Assembly: GCA_902775605.1 (NCBI GenBank)
Contig: CACYNE010000001.1
Span: forward strand, 1 to 64,000
Reading direction: 5' to 3'
DNA from: an uncultured Prevotellaceae bacterium
GTDB lineage: Bacteria; Bacteroidota; Bacteroidia; Bacteroidales; Bacteroidaceae
Length of the DNA stretch: 64,000 bases
A program made the position numbers and the translations under genes. The notes under the pieces were generated by a model. The model was not told the origin of the DNA. It saw only the letters and a list, made by a program, of their open reading frames with translations, and ran no database searches. Below are positions 17,734 through 25,579 of this stretch, piece by piece. The first letter of the stretch is position 1, and the number at the start of each line of letters is the position of its first letter.

Positions 17734-18886
17734 AAGTCAGCATTGCATTCTTGATTTTCCTGACCACCAGCCAAGGCAGCAGCGTAAAGGCTGCCAAAGC
17801 GGCGAAATGGAACCACGCCTCAAGCAGCGGGAAGCCATTGAACACACTAATCTGGTAAACCATATAATAATGGCGCAAGGGGAATAGCCACGACAGTGCC
17901 TGCAGAGCACCATCCATACCCATCACGGGGAAGGCCGAGCCAACCATCGAGAGACTCAGCACAGCCCAGAGCGAGCACACACTCATCGACATGCGCAGCG
18001 AAGGCATCAGTCCGAAGCAGAAGATGCCGAAGCCCTGTGCCGCCAGCACCTGCATCAAGCCCAGCAGCACCAGCATCCACGGACTGCCTAAATGCGGGAA
18101 CTGCAACACGTAGAACACGTAGTACTCATAGCCATAGACCAGTGCCAGCCAGATGAGTGTCTGCGGTAAGAACTTGCCTATCAGTGCCACATTGATGCGG
18201 TTATCCGCTTTTTCAAGCCAGTCCCTCGAAGTGCCGAACTTCAACTCCGTGCCCAGCGAGTAGGCCGATATCAAGAAGATGAAAAGCATCATCAGACCCG
18301 GCACCAGCATGGTTGAAAGATATGAGTTATAGCTGGTCCAGGGATTGGCTATCTGGTGAAGGTCAATCTTGATGGGCTGCAGGAACGTCTGTATCTGCGC
18401 ATCCGTAAAGCCCTTGGCCCGCATGGTGGCTTGCCCCACAGCAGCCGAGCCCAACGTGGAAATCGTTTTGAGATCCTTCATCAGCAGAGCGCCCGACGCC
18501 AGAGTCGTATAGGAGTAGTAGAACGACACCTTAGGCTGACGACTGGCCAGCAAGTCACTCGTCGTTCCTTTAGGGATATAGAAAAAAGCATAGATCTCAT
18601 TCCGCTGGATGGCACGGCGTGCATCCGTTACACTGGGATAGTGCGCCACGACCCGCGACATCTGGAACGCATCGAGACGCTGCACCAAAGAGCGCGACGT
18701 CGATGTGTTGTCCAGATCCACCACACCCACCGGCATCTCCGTGGGCAATCCGTCCTCCATTAGCGAGGTGAAGAACACCATCACCATTAGGGGGAAGATC
18801 ACCATGCAGGAGACATAGATGCGGTTTCGTGTGAGGATGCTCAGTTCTCGCAGTCCAACCTGATAAATCAATTTCAGCGTTTTCAT
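17717..18886 (-). CDS. ABC-2 type transporter permease (proximal)
   Basis: The 389-residue permease starts MKTLKLIYQVGLRELSILTRNRIYV. It has a first membrane segment near residues 26-45, a soluble domain with MPVGVVDLDNTSTSRSLVQRLDAFQ, and a C-terminal membrane half, like its neighbour. The two are divergent paralogues and probably pair as a heterodimer. I use the ATG at 18886; a start at 18910 would read into the GC-rich palindromic repeat just upstream. Confidence 0.88.
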   Translation of the reverse strand: MKTLKLIYQVGLRELSILTRNRIYVSCMVIFPLMVMVFFTSLMEDGLPTEMPVGVVDLDNTSTSRSLVQRLDAFQMSRVVAHYPSVTDARRAIQRNEIYAFFYIPKGTTSDLLASRQPKVSFYYSYTTLASGALLMKDLKTISTLGSAAVGQATMRAKGFTDAQIQTFLQPIKIDLHQIANPWTSYNSYLSTMLVPGLMMLFIFLISAYSLGTELKFGTSRDWLEKADNRINVALIGKFLPQTLIWLALVYGYEYYVFYVLQFPHLGSPWMLVLLGLMQVLAAQGFGIFCFGLMPSLRMSMSVCSLWAVLSLSMVGSAFPVMGMDGALQALSWLFPLRHYYMVYQISVFNGFPLLEAWFHFAALAAFTLLPWLVVRKIKNAMLTYVYIP

Positions 18887-18893
18887 TTCAATC

Positions 18894-18930
18894 CAATCCC
18901 CCTCCCGCACGGGAGGGGTTAGGGGTGGGT
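18894..18930. repeat. GC-rich palindromic intergenic repeat
   Basis: CCCCTCCC (18899-18906), GCAC loop, GGGAGGGG (18911-18918), then TTAGGGGTGGGT fill the 45-nt gap between adaptor and permease genes. The composition differs sharply from the surroundings. Similar C-rich hairpins are, as I recall, dispersed repeats in several Bacteroidetes genomes; not checked here. Confidence 0.7.
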
Positions 18931-18931
18931 A

Positions 18932-19921
18932 TTACTTAATAATCAGTGACATGCCTGGTCTCAGTCCTTCAAACTTCTCCACGGGGCGCGCCTTCACCTC
19001 AAAGGTCTTCAGGTCATACTGGCCGTTGGCCTTGGTGGCCTTCCATACGGCATAAGACCCCTGATCCTTCATGTGATAGACCTTCATCTTCACCTCTTTA
19101 TCAAAGGCAGGCACATAGGCAGTAATCTCCGCACCCATCTGGATGTTGTTCAGCTGATCCTCGCGCACATTGAAGGTGCCCCACATATCGTTCATCATCG
19201 AGATGGTCATGATGGGACTACCCGTACCCACCAACTCGCCGACCTTGGGATAGATACTGCTCACCTCGCCGTCCATCTGGGCAATCTGAACAGTCTCGCC
19301 AATATAGGCATTCACCTCCTGCACAGCACCCTTGGCACGGTCCAGCTGAGCCTGTGCAGCCAGTTTCTCCTCCTGACGGGCACCGTTCACTGCCATGTTA
19401 TACTGACTCTCGGCAGCCTTCATCTGAGCCTCCGAAGCCTTATACATCGCAAAGGCCTCGTCGCGCTTCTGAGCACTCATCACGCCCTCGTCGAAGAGGC
19501 GCTGCACACGGTTGTACGACTTCTCTGCAATCTCCAAGCCAGCCTTGGCCTGCTGCAGCAACTGGAAAGCACCCTGCACCTGCTCCTTACGGGCACCATT
19601 CTGTGCCATCTTATCCAGAGCGGCGGCAGCGCCCTCAGCACCTTGAGCCTGTTGCATCTTCGCCTTCACCTCAGGACAGTCGAGGATGGCCAGCGTATCG
19701 CCAGCATGTACGAAGTCGCCTTCCTTCACTCTCAGTTCCAGAATACGTCCGGGCACCTTGCTCGACACACGATATTCAGACACCTCCACCTGTCCCTGAA
19801 TCAACTCAGGATCGCGGCCCAAGACAAAGAAGCCAATCAGTGCCACGACAATAACAACAGCTGCAAAGCCCACGATGGCATACAGGATGTTGTGATGTTG
19901 TTTTTTTGCTTGATTACTCAT
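18932..19921 (-). CDS. HlyD-family periplasmic adaptor (membrane fusion protein)
   Basis: The 329-residue protein has a single N-terminal membrane anchor (about residues 13-32), a biotinyl-lipoyl-like half motif (VSSKVPGRILELRVKEGDFVHAGDTLAILD), a long alanine- and glutamine-rich coiled-coil hairpin (about residues 80-200), the second lipoyl half (MDGEVSSIYPKVGELVGTGSPI) and a beta-barrel region ending RPGMSLIIK. It should bridge the inner-membrane permeases with TolC. Confidence 0.92.
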   Translation of the reverse strand: MSNQAKKQHHNILYAIVGFAAVVIVVALIGFFVLGRDPELIQGQVEVSEYRVSSKVPGRILELRVKEGDFVHAGDTLAILDCPEVKAKMQQAQGAEGAAAALDKMAQNGARKEQVQGAFQLLQQAKAGLEIAEKSYNRVQRLFDEGVMSAQKRDEAFAMYKASEAQMKAAESQYNMAVNGARQEEKLAAQAQLDRAKGAVQEVNAYIGETVQIAQMDGEVSSIYPKVGELVGTGSPIMTISMMNDMWGTFNVREDQLNNIQMGAEITAYVPAFDKEVKMKVYHMKDQGSYAVWKATKANGQYDLKTFEVKARPVEKFEGLRPGMSLIIK

Positions 19922-19950
19922 ATGATAATATTGCTTATTGTTCTAAATTA

Positions 19951-19995
19951 TATAGGTCCTATAGGTCCCATAGGTCCTATAAAACCTATAAGTCC
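19951..19995 (+). repeat. Intergenic 9-nt tandem array
   Basis: Five units related to TATAGGTCC (two exact, then CATAGGTCC, TATAAAACC, TATAAGTCC) fill most of the gap between the tolC stop and the adaptor start. Confidence 0.85.
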
Positions 19996-20004
19996 TATCC
20001 TCTC

Positions 20005-21573
20005 CTACTCCAGCGTTCCCAGCGACTTCTGCAACTCCACTTGACTGAGTTTCACAGCAATCTGTGCGTCGATGAGTTGCGACTTAGCCTGCAGCCAGGC
20101 CGTCTGAGCCTCCATCACCACAGTGGGCGATATCACGCCCTCGCTGAAACCAAGGTTTGCCGTACGCAGGTTCTCCTCTGCACGCTGGATGCCCGTCTGG
20201 GCCAGGGTGAGACGACGGTTCGACTCCTCCACCTTAAACGAGTTCTGGTTCACCTGCAGCTCTATCTTCTCACGAGCCTCAGCCAACTCCAGGTTGGCGA
20301 TAGCAGTGGCCCCCTTCGAGGCACGCACCTTATATGCCACGTCGCCCCAGTTCCAAAGAGGTACGCGCACGAGGACGCCCACATTCCAGAAACCTGCAAA
20401 CTTCTTCTCGAAGCCGTTGAGCACATTGGGGTTGCTCACCGAATAGCCACCCATCAGCGCCACCTGTGGCAGGTTAGCCGCCTTCAGGATGTTGGTGGTC
20501 TGCTTCGTCATATCCACCGTATTGCCCAACATCTTCAGTTCCGGACGGTTTTCGATGGCAGAGGATTCTAGGTCTTTTATAGGTCCCATAGGTCCCATAG
20601 GTCCTATAAGATCTATCTGCTCTTTATCCTCGTCAGTCAGGGTAATCTCGCCAGTCATCGGCAAGCCAATCATCTGGCAGAGCAGCATCTTCGACAGCAC
20701 CAGGCCGTCGTTCACCTTCTGCAGAGTCATCTCGGCCTCGTTCACCTTGACGCTGACACTCAGTCCGTCGCTCTTGGTAGCCACGCCCTCGGCAATCATC
20801 TTCTGGACATCGCTATCAAACTTCTTTATCAGTTCCAGATAACTCTCAGCCAGTCGCTGCTTATGCTTCAGCGACACCACCTGCCAATAGGCCTGATCGA
20901 TGGCATAGACCACGGCGTGACGACGTGCCACAGCCGAATTGGCCTGAAGTTCCTCATTGATATCCGCCAACTTATTCAGCGCCACGATGCCGCCACCCAT
21001 AAATATAGGTTGCGTGACCAGCACCGAGCCAGCAAAGATATTTCGGGTATCCGTGCGAAAGGCATCCACAATCTTCTGACCCTCCGTATTCAGCAGGCCA
21101 GTAGCATTGGTGATACCCTGCTGCATATCCTGTTGCATCTGTCCAGCCATCTGCTGGAAGGTGGCGGCAGGCACACCCATCTGTGTGAGCAGTGCCCCCA
21201 TGTTTCCCATGAAGTTGTTGACACCCGCACCCAGTCCCTGCAAGCCTCCGCCCACCGTGGTGCCCAGGTTCGACAGAGCCGTCTTCTGCTCATTGTTCAG
21301 AATCGAGATTTCCTCGCTGGTGTACTGATAGGTACCGATGGCGCTCACATGAGGCAGGTACTTCGTACGCGCCGACTTTCTCAGGTTTGTAGCTACCTCC
21401 TGTTTCAGTTGTGAAACAGTCATCTGCTTGTTGTTGCGCAGTGCCATAGCCCGGCAACTATCCAAGCATAGCAGTTGCTGTGCATCAGCAGATAAAGGTA
21501 AAAAGGTGAGAAGGCAAAAAGGTAGAAACCTTTTCGCCCCGCCTATCACCAGTTTATTTCCTTTCATATACAT
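20005..21573 (-). CDS. TolC-family outer membrane channel protein
   Basis: The 522-residue protein has a signal peptide (FLPFCLLTFLPLSADAQ, about residues 16-32) and two TolC-type repeats (outer membrane efflux protein domain) rich in helical coiled coils, e.g. MALRNNKQMTVSQLKQEVA and NLELAEAREKIELQVNQN. Residues 321-335 include GPMGPMGPI, encoded by a 9-nt tandem array in frame (20569-20613). An unusual glycine-rich stretch (VGGGLQGLGAGVNNFMGNMG, about residues 107-126) lies in the first half. The start could also be the ATG two codons later. It is the first exporter component of the leftward cluster. Confidence 0.92.
   Translation of the reverse strand: MYMKGNKLVIGGAKRFLPFCLLTFLPLSADAQQLLCLDSCRAMALRNNKQMTVSQLKQEVATNLRKSARTKYLPHVSAIGTYQYTSEEISILNNEQKTALSNLGTTVGGGLQGLGAGVNNFMGNMGALLTQMGVPAATFQQMAGQMQQDMQQGITNATGLLNTEGQKIVDAFRTDTRNIFAGSVLVTQPIFMGGGIVALNKLADINEELQANSAVARRHAVVYAIDQAYWQVVSLKHKQRLAESYLELIKKFDSDVQKMIAEGVATKSDGLSVSVKVNEAEMTLQKVNDGLVLSKMLLCQMIGLPMTGEITLTDEDKEQIDLIGPMGPMGPIKDLESSAIENRPELKMLGNTVDMTKQTTNILKAANLPQVALMGGYSVSNPNVLNGFEKKFAGFWNVGVLVRVPLWNWGDVAYKVRASKGATAIANLELAEAREKIELQVNQNSFKVEESNRRLTLAQTGIQRAEENLRTANLGFSEGVISPTVVMEAQTAWLQAKSQLIDAQIAVKLSQVELQKSLGTLE
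20569..20613. repeat. In-frame 9-nt tandem array inside tolC
   Basis: TATAGGTCC and two CATAGGTCC units (20578-20604) flanked by degraded units. It is read on the minus strand as Gly-Pro-Met/Ile triplets. Confidence 0.85.
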
Positions 21574-21609
21574 ATATTTAATTCATTATCTTTTTCGCCC
21601 TTTCACTTC

Positions 21610-22479
21610 TTATTCAAAAGTAAAAGTTTTCGATCCAATCATATTACCATCAGCAAAGATGCTAACGCGATACTGACCAGCCTCCAGATACTCACCCACC
21701 TGCCAGTAGGTCTGTACACTTATTTCCTCACCAGCATATTCAACCACCTTCTTCATCGAGTACTCCAACCGGCGATTTTCATAGGGGAATGTTCCAGCCG
21801 TAAGCACTTGACCTGCAGGCGTCTGAATGCGCACATAGAGTATGCGATTACCATTCTCTGCCGTCACATTGCGGGTGATATTAAAGTTTACCTGAATAGT
21901 CTTACAGTCCTTAATCTTCTTAGCCACCTTCTGACGTTTGTTCAGCAGTGACATCTGAATACCCGTGGCATCAAGCTGGGCAGCAATAGCCACCTTCTCT
22001 GTCAAATTTTGTTTCTCCAGACGAAGGCCCTCATTAGCCACATTCGACTGCGCCAGCTGATCCTTCACGCTTTCGTTCTCACGCATCAGACTCTGGTTCA
22101 CCTGGTTCAGCGAATCCACCTGACGGATATACGAGCGGAGCACCTCACGCACCGTGGCCAGTTCCTTCTTCAGTCGCGCAATCTCGCGGGCATCACTGGC
22201 CTTCACGTTTTTCAGTTCCTGCAGCAGTTGCTGGGTGCGCAACTGCTCCTGGGTCAACTGAGCAATAATCGAATCGTTATTAATTTGCGTCATCATCTCA
22301 CTGTATTGCAGCGACAGACGCTCATAGTCGTTTTCCATTTCCTGTTTGTCCAGTTCTGCAAGTTCCTGCATCTCCAGTTTTTCCTGTTCCAAACTTCTGT
22401 TATCCATCAACAAATAAACCACGATAGCCGCCATTGCAAGGATGGCTATCACAGCGGTCACAATCAGAGCTTTTTTCAT
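21610..22479 (-). CDS. Membrane-anchored coiled-coil protein, function unknown
   Basis: The 289-residue protein has an N-terminal membrane segment (ALIVTAVIAILAMAAIVVYLL, about residues 4-24) and a long coiled coil (about residues 28-170, rich in E, Q, L). Its C-terminal globular part of about 110 residues includes NFNITRNVTAENGNRILYVRI and looks all-beta. I recognise no named family; similar proteins of this size are common in Bacteroidales. It is the first gene after the promoter at 22512-22542 and lies 36 nt before tolC, so it may be part of the export unit. Confidence 0.8.
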   Translation of the reverse strand: MKKALIVTAVIAILAMAAIVVYLLMDNRSLEQEKLEMQELAELDKQEMENDYERLSLQYSEMMTQINNDSIIAQLTQEQLRTQQLLQELKNVKASDAREIARLKKELATVREVLRSYIRQVDSLNQVNQSLMRENESVKDQLAQSNVANEGLRLEKQNLTEKVAIAAQLDATGIQMSLLNKRQKVAKKIKDCKTIQVNFNITRNVTAENGNRILYVRIQTPAGQVLTAGTFPYENRRLEYSMKKVVEYAGEEISVQTYWQVGEYLEAGQYRVSIFADGNMIGSKTFTFE

Positions 22480-22511
22480 TCTACTTCACTAATTTGTTCA
22501 AATTTTCGGTG

Positions 22512-22542
22512 CAAAAATAGTGATTTAAAGTGAAACCACAAA
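22512..22542 (-). promoter_or_regulatory. Promoter of the coiled-coil/TolC/ABC exporter cluster
   Basis: On the minus strand TTTG (22542-22539), 19 nt, TATTTTTG (22519-22512), 32 nt before the coiled-coil gene start. Confidence 0.75.
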
Positions 22543-22683
22543 GATTTTTCACATAAAAGCACAATTTTAAGGTCATTTCTACCAAAATACCCTCAAAACA
22601 GACTTAGATTAAGGCTTTTTTAACTACTATCAGGCCCAAAAGATAAAAAATTAATGTTTTTTGCGAAAAAGTGTCTATTTTTC

Positions 22684-22714
22684 TTTGTCAGTTGTAGAAT
22701 TTTAATTATCTTTG
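22684..22714 (+). promoter_or_regulatory. Promoter of the fimbrial surface locus
   Basis: TTTG (22684-22687), 19 nt, TATCTTTG (22707-22714). The leader to the DUF3575 gene is about 80 nt. No other TAnnTTTG match stands directly before the fimbrillin or first giant genes, so this may drive everything to about 46700. Confidence 0.75.
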
Positions 22715-22801
22715 CATCACATACCAAGAAAACGGATACAATTATAATGCAACCGTATTAACAGGAAAATGCTTAAAAAAGAGAACGATTTCTAACCAAA
22801 G

Positions 22802-24322
22802 ATGAAAACGAACATGTCCATAGAAAGACGCATCATCAGCCTACTGATAGCCTTGACTTTCACGCTATTAGCTGATGCACAGACTATGTCCGTTTCATCC
22901 TCAGATTCTTTTTTCGATAAATACTCCTACATTCAATTCATTGAAGGCAACGACTCCATCGACCTGAGCGACGAGGATTTCTATGACAAGTGCGCCAAGG
23001 TGGTGTTCATAGTAAACCGTTACTCTTTGCCACAAAACGATAAGACCCTTGCGGAGTTGGAAAAAGAAGTACTGCCTCGCATCAACAAGGACAGCCTTGA
23101 ACTGGTGGCTTTCGTCATCCGTGGTGCAGCTTCTCCCGAAGGTCCTTATCTGAACAATAAGATGCTGAGTGAAAACCGTGCCAAGGCCCTCACCGACTTT
23201 GTGACCTCGCGCCTCACCTTCAGCGCCTTGCCAAACAAGCAGAGTTTCATCCAGGACTGCGACGTGGAGGACTACCGTTCGCTTTGCATCGCCATGAAGA
23301 AAGCCAACGATCCTGATTACGATTACGTGAAGGAAATCTGCGACAGATACCTGGCCCAAAACGACATGATCAATTTGAAATCCACTCTGATGAAGGCCCG
23401 CAAGGGACAGTTGTGGAAGAGATTGCTCAAGACCTACTTCCCGCAGTTACGTTCTGCCCGCATCATGCTGTTCTTCCGAAAATATCGGCCCGTTAAGGCA
23501 GCAATTGAGTCTGCTGAGATCCCCATCCCCACGGACACCATCACCCTCGTCATCCCGACGCTGCCCCATGAGATAGTACCAGCCAGCATGGTCTTAGTAG
23601 AGCCTACGCAAAAGGTGGAGGAATTTATCCCCCGCCTCAAATTGCTTTCTGTGAAGACCAATCTGCTGCTCGACTTTGCCTATATGCCCGGCTACGATCG
23701 CTGGTGTCCCATCCCCAATGTGGCAGTGGAGTATTATCCCAAGAAGGGTCACTTCACCTACGGCGGTTCGTTCGACATGCCTTGGTGGCAGCATTACCAC
23801 GAGTACAAGTTCTTCCAGGCCAGGAACTACCAGCTGGAGGGCCGGTATTACCTCAAGGCTGCCCCCAGCATATCCAATTCAACGAGTGTTTCCTTATTTA
23901 ATAAAAAGGCCTACACCGGTCTTTATCTTCAGGCCTATACCCACGCCACCATTTTCGGCATCTGTTTCGATGCCAACCGCGGCTGGGTGGGCGAAGGTAT
24001 TGGTGCTGGTGTTGGCGCCGGCTATGTGATGCCGCTCAACAAGAGAGGCAACTGGAAACTGGAACTGGGCATTCAGTTAGGTTTCTTCCGCTGCAAGTAC
24101 GACCCCTATCAGTATGAGAATACTGTGAACCCCGCTTACCACGATGACCTCTACTACTACAAGTGGTCACAGAAGCCCGAATACTTTAAGAAGCGCCAGT
24201 ACCGCTGGAACTGGATAGGCCCCACCCGCCTGGGTGTCACCCTGAGTTACGACCTGCTGTATCGCCGTGTACAGAAGAAAGGCGTGAGCCTGATAAGTAC
24301 AGAAAGGAGGGCCTATGAATAA
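22802..24322 (+). CDS. DUF3575 domain protein with OmpA-like N-terminal region
   Basis: The 506-residue exported protein has a signal peptide (IISLLIALTFTLLADAQ, about residues 11-27). The first half includes an OmpA-like stretch (VIRGAASPEGPYLNNKMLSENRAKALTDFV, about residues 103-132). The second half begins SVKTNLLLDFAYMPGYDRWCPIPNVAVEYY (about 284-313) and is the DUF3575 beta-rich domain, probably a small outer-membrane barrel. DUF3575 genes commonly head fimbrillin loci in Bacteroidales and may help assemble or anchor the pilus. It overlaps the DUF5119 gene by 8 nt. Confidence 0.85.
   Translation: MKTNMSIERRIISLLIALTFTLLADAQTMSVSSSDSFFDKYSYIQFIEGNDSIDLSDEDFYDKCAKVVFIVNRYSLPQNDKTLAELEKEVLPRINKDSLELVAFVIRGAASPEGPYLNNKMLSENRAKALTDFVTSRLTFSALPNKQSFIQDCDVEDYRSLCIAMKKANDPDYDYVKEICDRYLAQNDMINLKSTLMKARKGQLWKRLLKTYFPQLRSARIMLFFRKYRPVKAAIESAEIPIPTDTITLVIPTLPHEIVPASMVLVEPTQKVEEFIPRLKLLSVKTNLLLDFAYMPGYDRWCPIPNVAVEYYPKKGHFTYGGSFDMPWWQHYHEYKFFQARNYQLEGRYYLKAAPSISNSTSVSLFNKKAYTGLYLQAYTHATIFGICFDANRGWVGEGIGAGVGAGYVMPLNKRGNWKLELGIQLGFFRCKYDPYQYENTVNPAYHDDLYYYKWSQKPEYFKKRQYRWNWIGPTRLGVTLSYDLLYRRVQKKGVSLISTERRAYE
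24304..24310 (+). promoter_or_regulatory. Strong Shine-Dalgarno sequence for the DUF5119 gene
   Basis: AAGGAGG lies 4 nt before the ATG at 24315, within the last codons of the DUF3575 gene. Such a perfect site is unusual in Bacteroidetes and supports this overlapping start. Confidence 0.65.
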
Positions 24323-25505
24323 GATGAGGCGCACATCCCTGTCTCGACTAGTATCACTGGTCAACTTAGGCTCTTTAGCTCTCCTGAGCAGCATTGGCTT
24401 CGCCGCCTGCAGCCCTGAACCGCCCTTGCACCTCTATGATGCCCAGGATGCCACGATAGATCTGCCCATCGTCGATCTGGACCTGGAGGTCTATTGGGAC
24501 TATCAGATTGCGTTCGGCATTGAGTATGACTGGGAGGCAGAGTGGTACTACGGTTGGGACGACAACGACAGAGCGATGTTCGGTGAGATAGGCTATACAT
24601 CCCCCTCAGTGTTCCAGGTGCGCCGATATTATACCGGCCAGGTGCCCCTTGCCCCTCACACGGGCGTCATCGCAACCACCATCGAGGGCACCCACTTCCA
24701 GGGCATGTACGACTGGGGCTTTTGGGACATCCTTCTGTGGAACGATATCAAGACCCTGGACGGTGTGCAGAGCATCATCATCGACGAGACCACCACACTC
24801 GACTCCGTCTTTGCCTACACCAACCAAACCATGCGCTCATCGCGTTACAACGCGCCTCGCTACACCCACTCATTCTACGAGCCCGAGCCGCTATTTGCTG
24901 CCTACGAGCAGGCCATTGACATCAATGAGAACTTGGATGGTTTCAACTTCGACGAGAAACGCAACGTATGGGTACGTACGCTAAAGATGATTCTGAGGCC
25001 CATCACCTATATATATTTAACGCAGGTGATTCTGCACAACAACAAAGGGCGCATCTCCAGCATCGACGGTACGGCAGACCTGTCAGGCATGGCCCGCAGC
25101 ACCAATGTGAATACTGGTGTGGCAGGCAACGATGCCATCACGGTGTATTACAACGCCAACCTGAAGAAGAACTGCAAGAAGGAAAGCGAGTTGGTTGACA
25201 TCATCGGTGGACGCCTGTTGACCTTTGGCATCTGCGGCAACGAGGCAAACACCCTGAGTCGTGCCAGCGAGGTGCGTGATGACCATCGTCATTACATGGA
25301 CGTCACCATGCAATTTAACAACGGTATGGACTCCACCTTCGTCTTCGACGTCACCAACCAGGTGCGACAGCGCTATAAAGGAGGCGTCATCACGGTGGAG
25401 CTCGATGTCGATACCATCCCGATACCATCCCGCTCAGGCGGCTCCGGTTTCGATGCAGTGGTGAAAGACTTCGAAGATGGTGGCACACACGAATTTGAAA
25501 TGTAG
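24315..25505 (+). CDS. DUF5119 lipoprotein of the fimbrial locus
   Basis: The 396-residue protein has a lipoprotein signal ending GFAACS (Cys32), followed by PEPPLHLYDAQDATIDLPIVDLDLEVYWDY, the start typical of DUF5119 proteins. These accompany DUF3575 and fimbrillin genes and are thought to be minor or accessory pilus components; their exact function is unknown. The C-terminal part is beta-rich (FVFDVTNQVRQRYKGGVITVELDVDTIPI). Its start overlaps the previous stop, so it is translated with it. Confidence 0.82.
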   Translation: MNKMRRTSLSRLVSLVNLGSLALLSSIGFAACSPEPPLHLYDAQDATIDLPIVDLDLEVYWDYQIAFGIEYDWEAEWYYGWDDNDRAMFGEIGYTSPSVFQVRRYYTGQVPLAPHTGVIATTIEGTHFQGMYDWGFWDILLWNDIKTLDGVQSIIIDETTTLDSVFAYTNQTMRSSRYNAPRYTHSFYEPEPLFAAYEQAIDINENLDGFNFDEKRNVWVRTLKMILRPITYIYLTQVILHNNKGRISSIDGTADLSGMARSTNVNTGVAGNDAITVYYNANLKKNCKKESELVDIIGGRLLTFGICGNEANTLSRASEVRDDHRHYMDVTMQFNNGMDSTFVFDVTNQVRQRYKGGVITVELDVDTIPIPSRSGGSGFDAVVKDFEDGGTHEFEM

Positions 25506-25579
25506 CAACAACAGATTATTCTGATTATTCAGAAAGAGAGAACAAATAATATTTTATCACTAACAAAATTTTTACCTTT

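Larger units (their letters stand above)
22480..22801. other. Divergent intergenic region with two promoters
   Basis: These 322 nt contain no gene. They hold a leftward promoter (22512-22542) and a rightward promoter (22684-22714). The AT-rich centre has no clear hairpin, no paired inverted repeats around either promoter (so no sign of an invertible switch), and no short ORF I would trust. Confidence 0.7.

Noticed and set aside
19073-20044. 323-aa rightward ORF antisense to the HlyD adaptor
   Set aside because: His/Leu-rich low-complexity translation of the opposite strand, with the 9-nt array at its end; the adaptor is unambiguous.
22480-22801. Invertible (phase-variable) promoter for the fimbrial locus
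   Set aside because: No matching inverted repeats flank the promoter at 22684-22714, and no recombinase gene is nearby.
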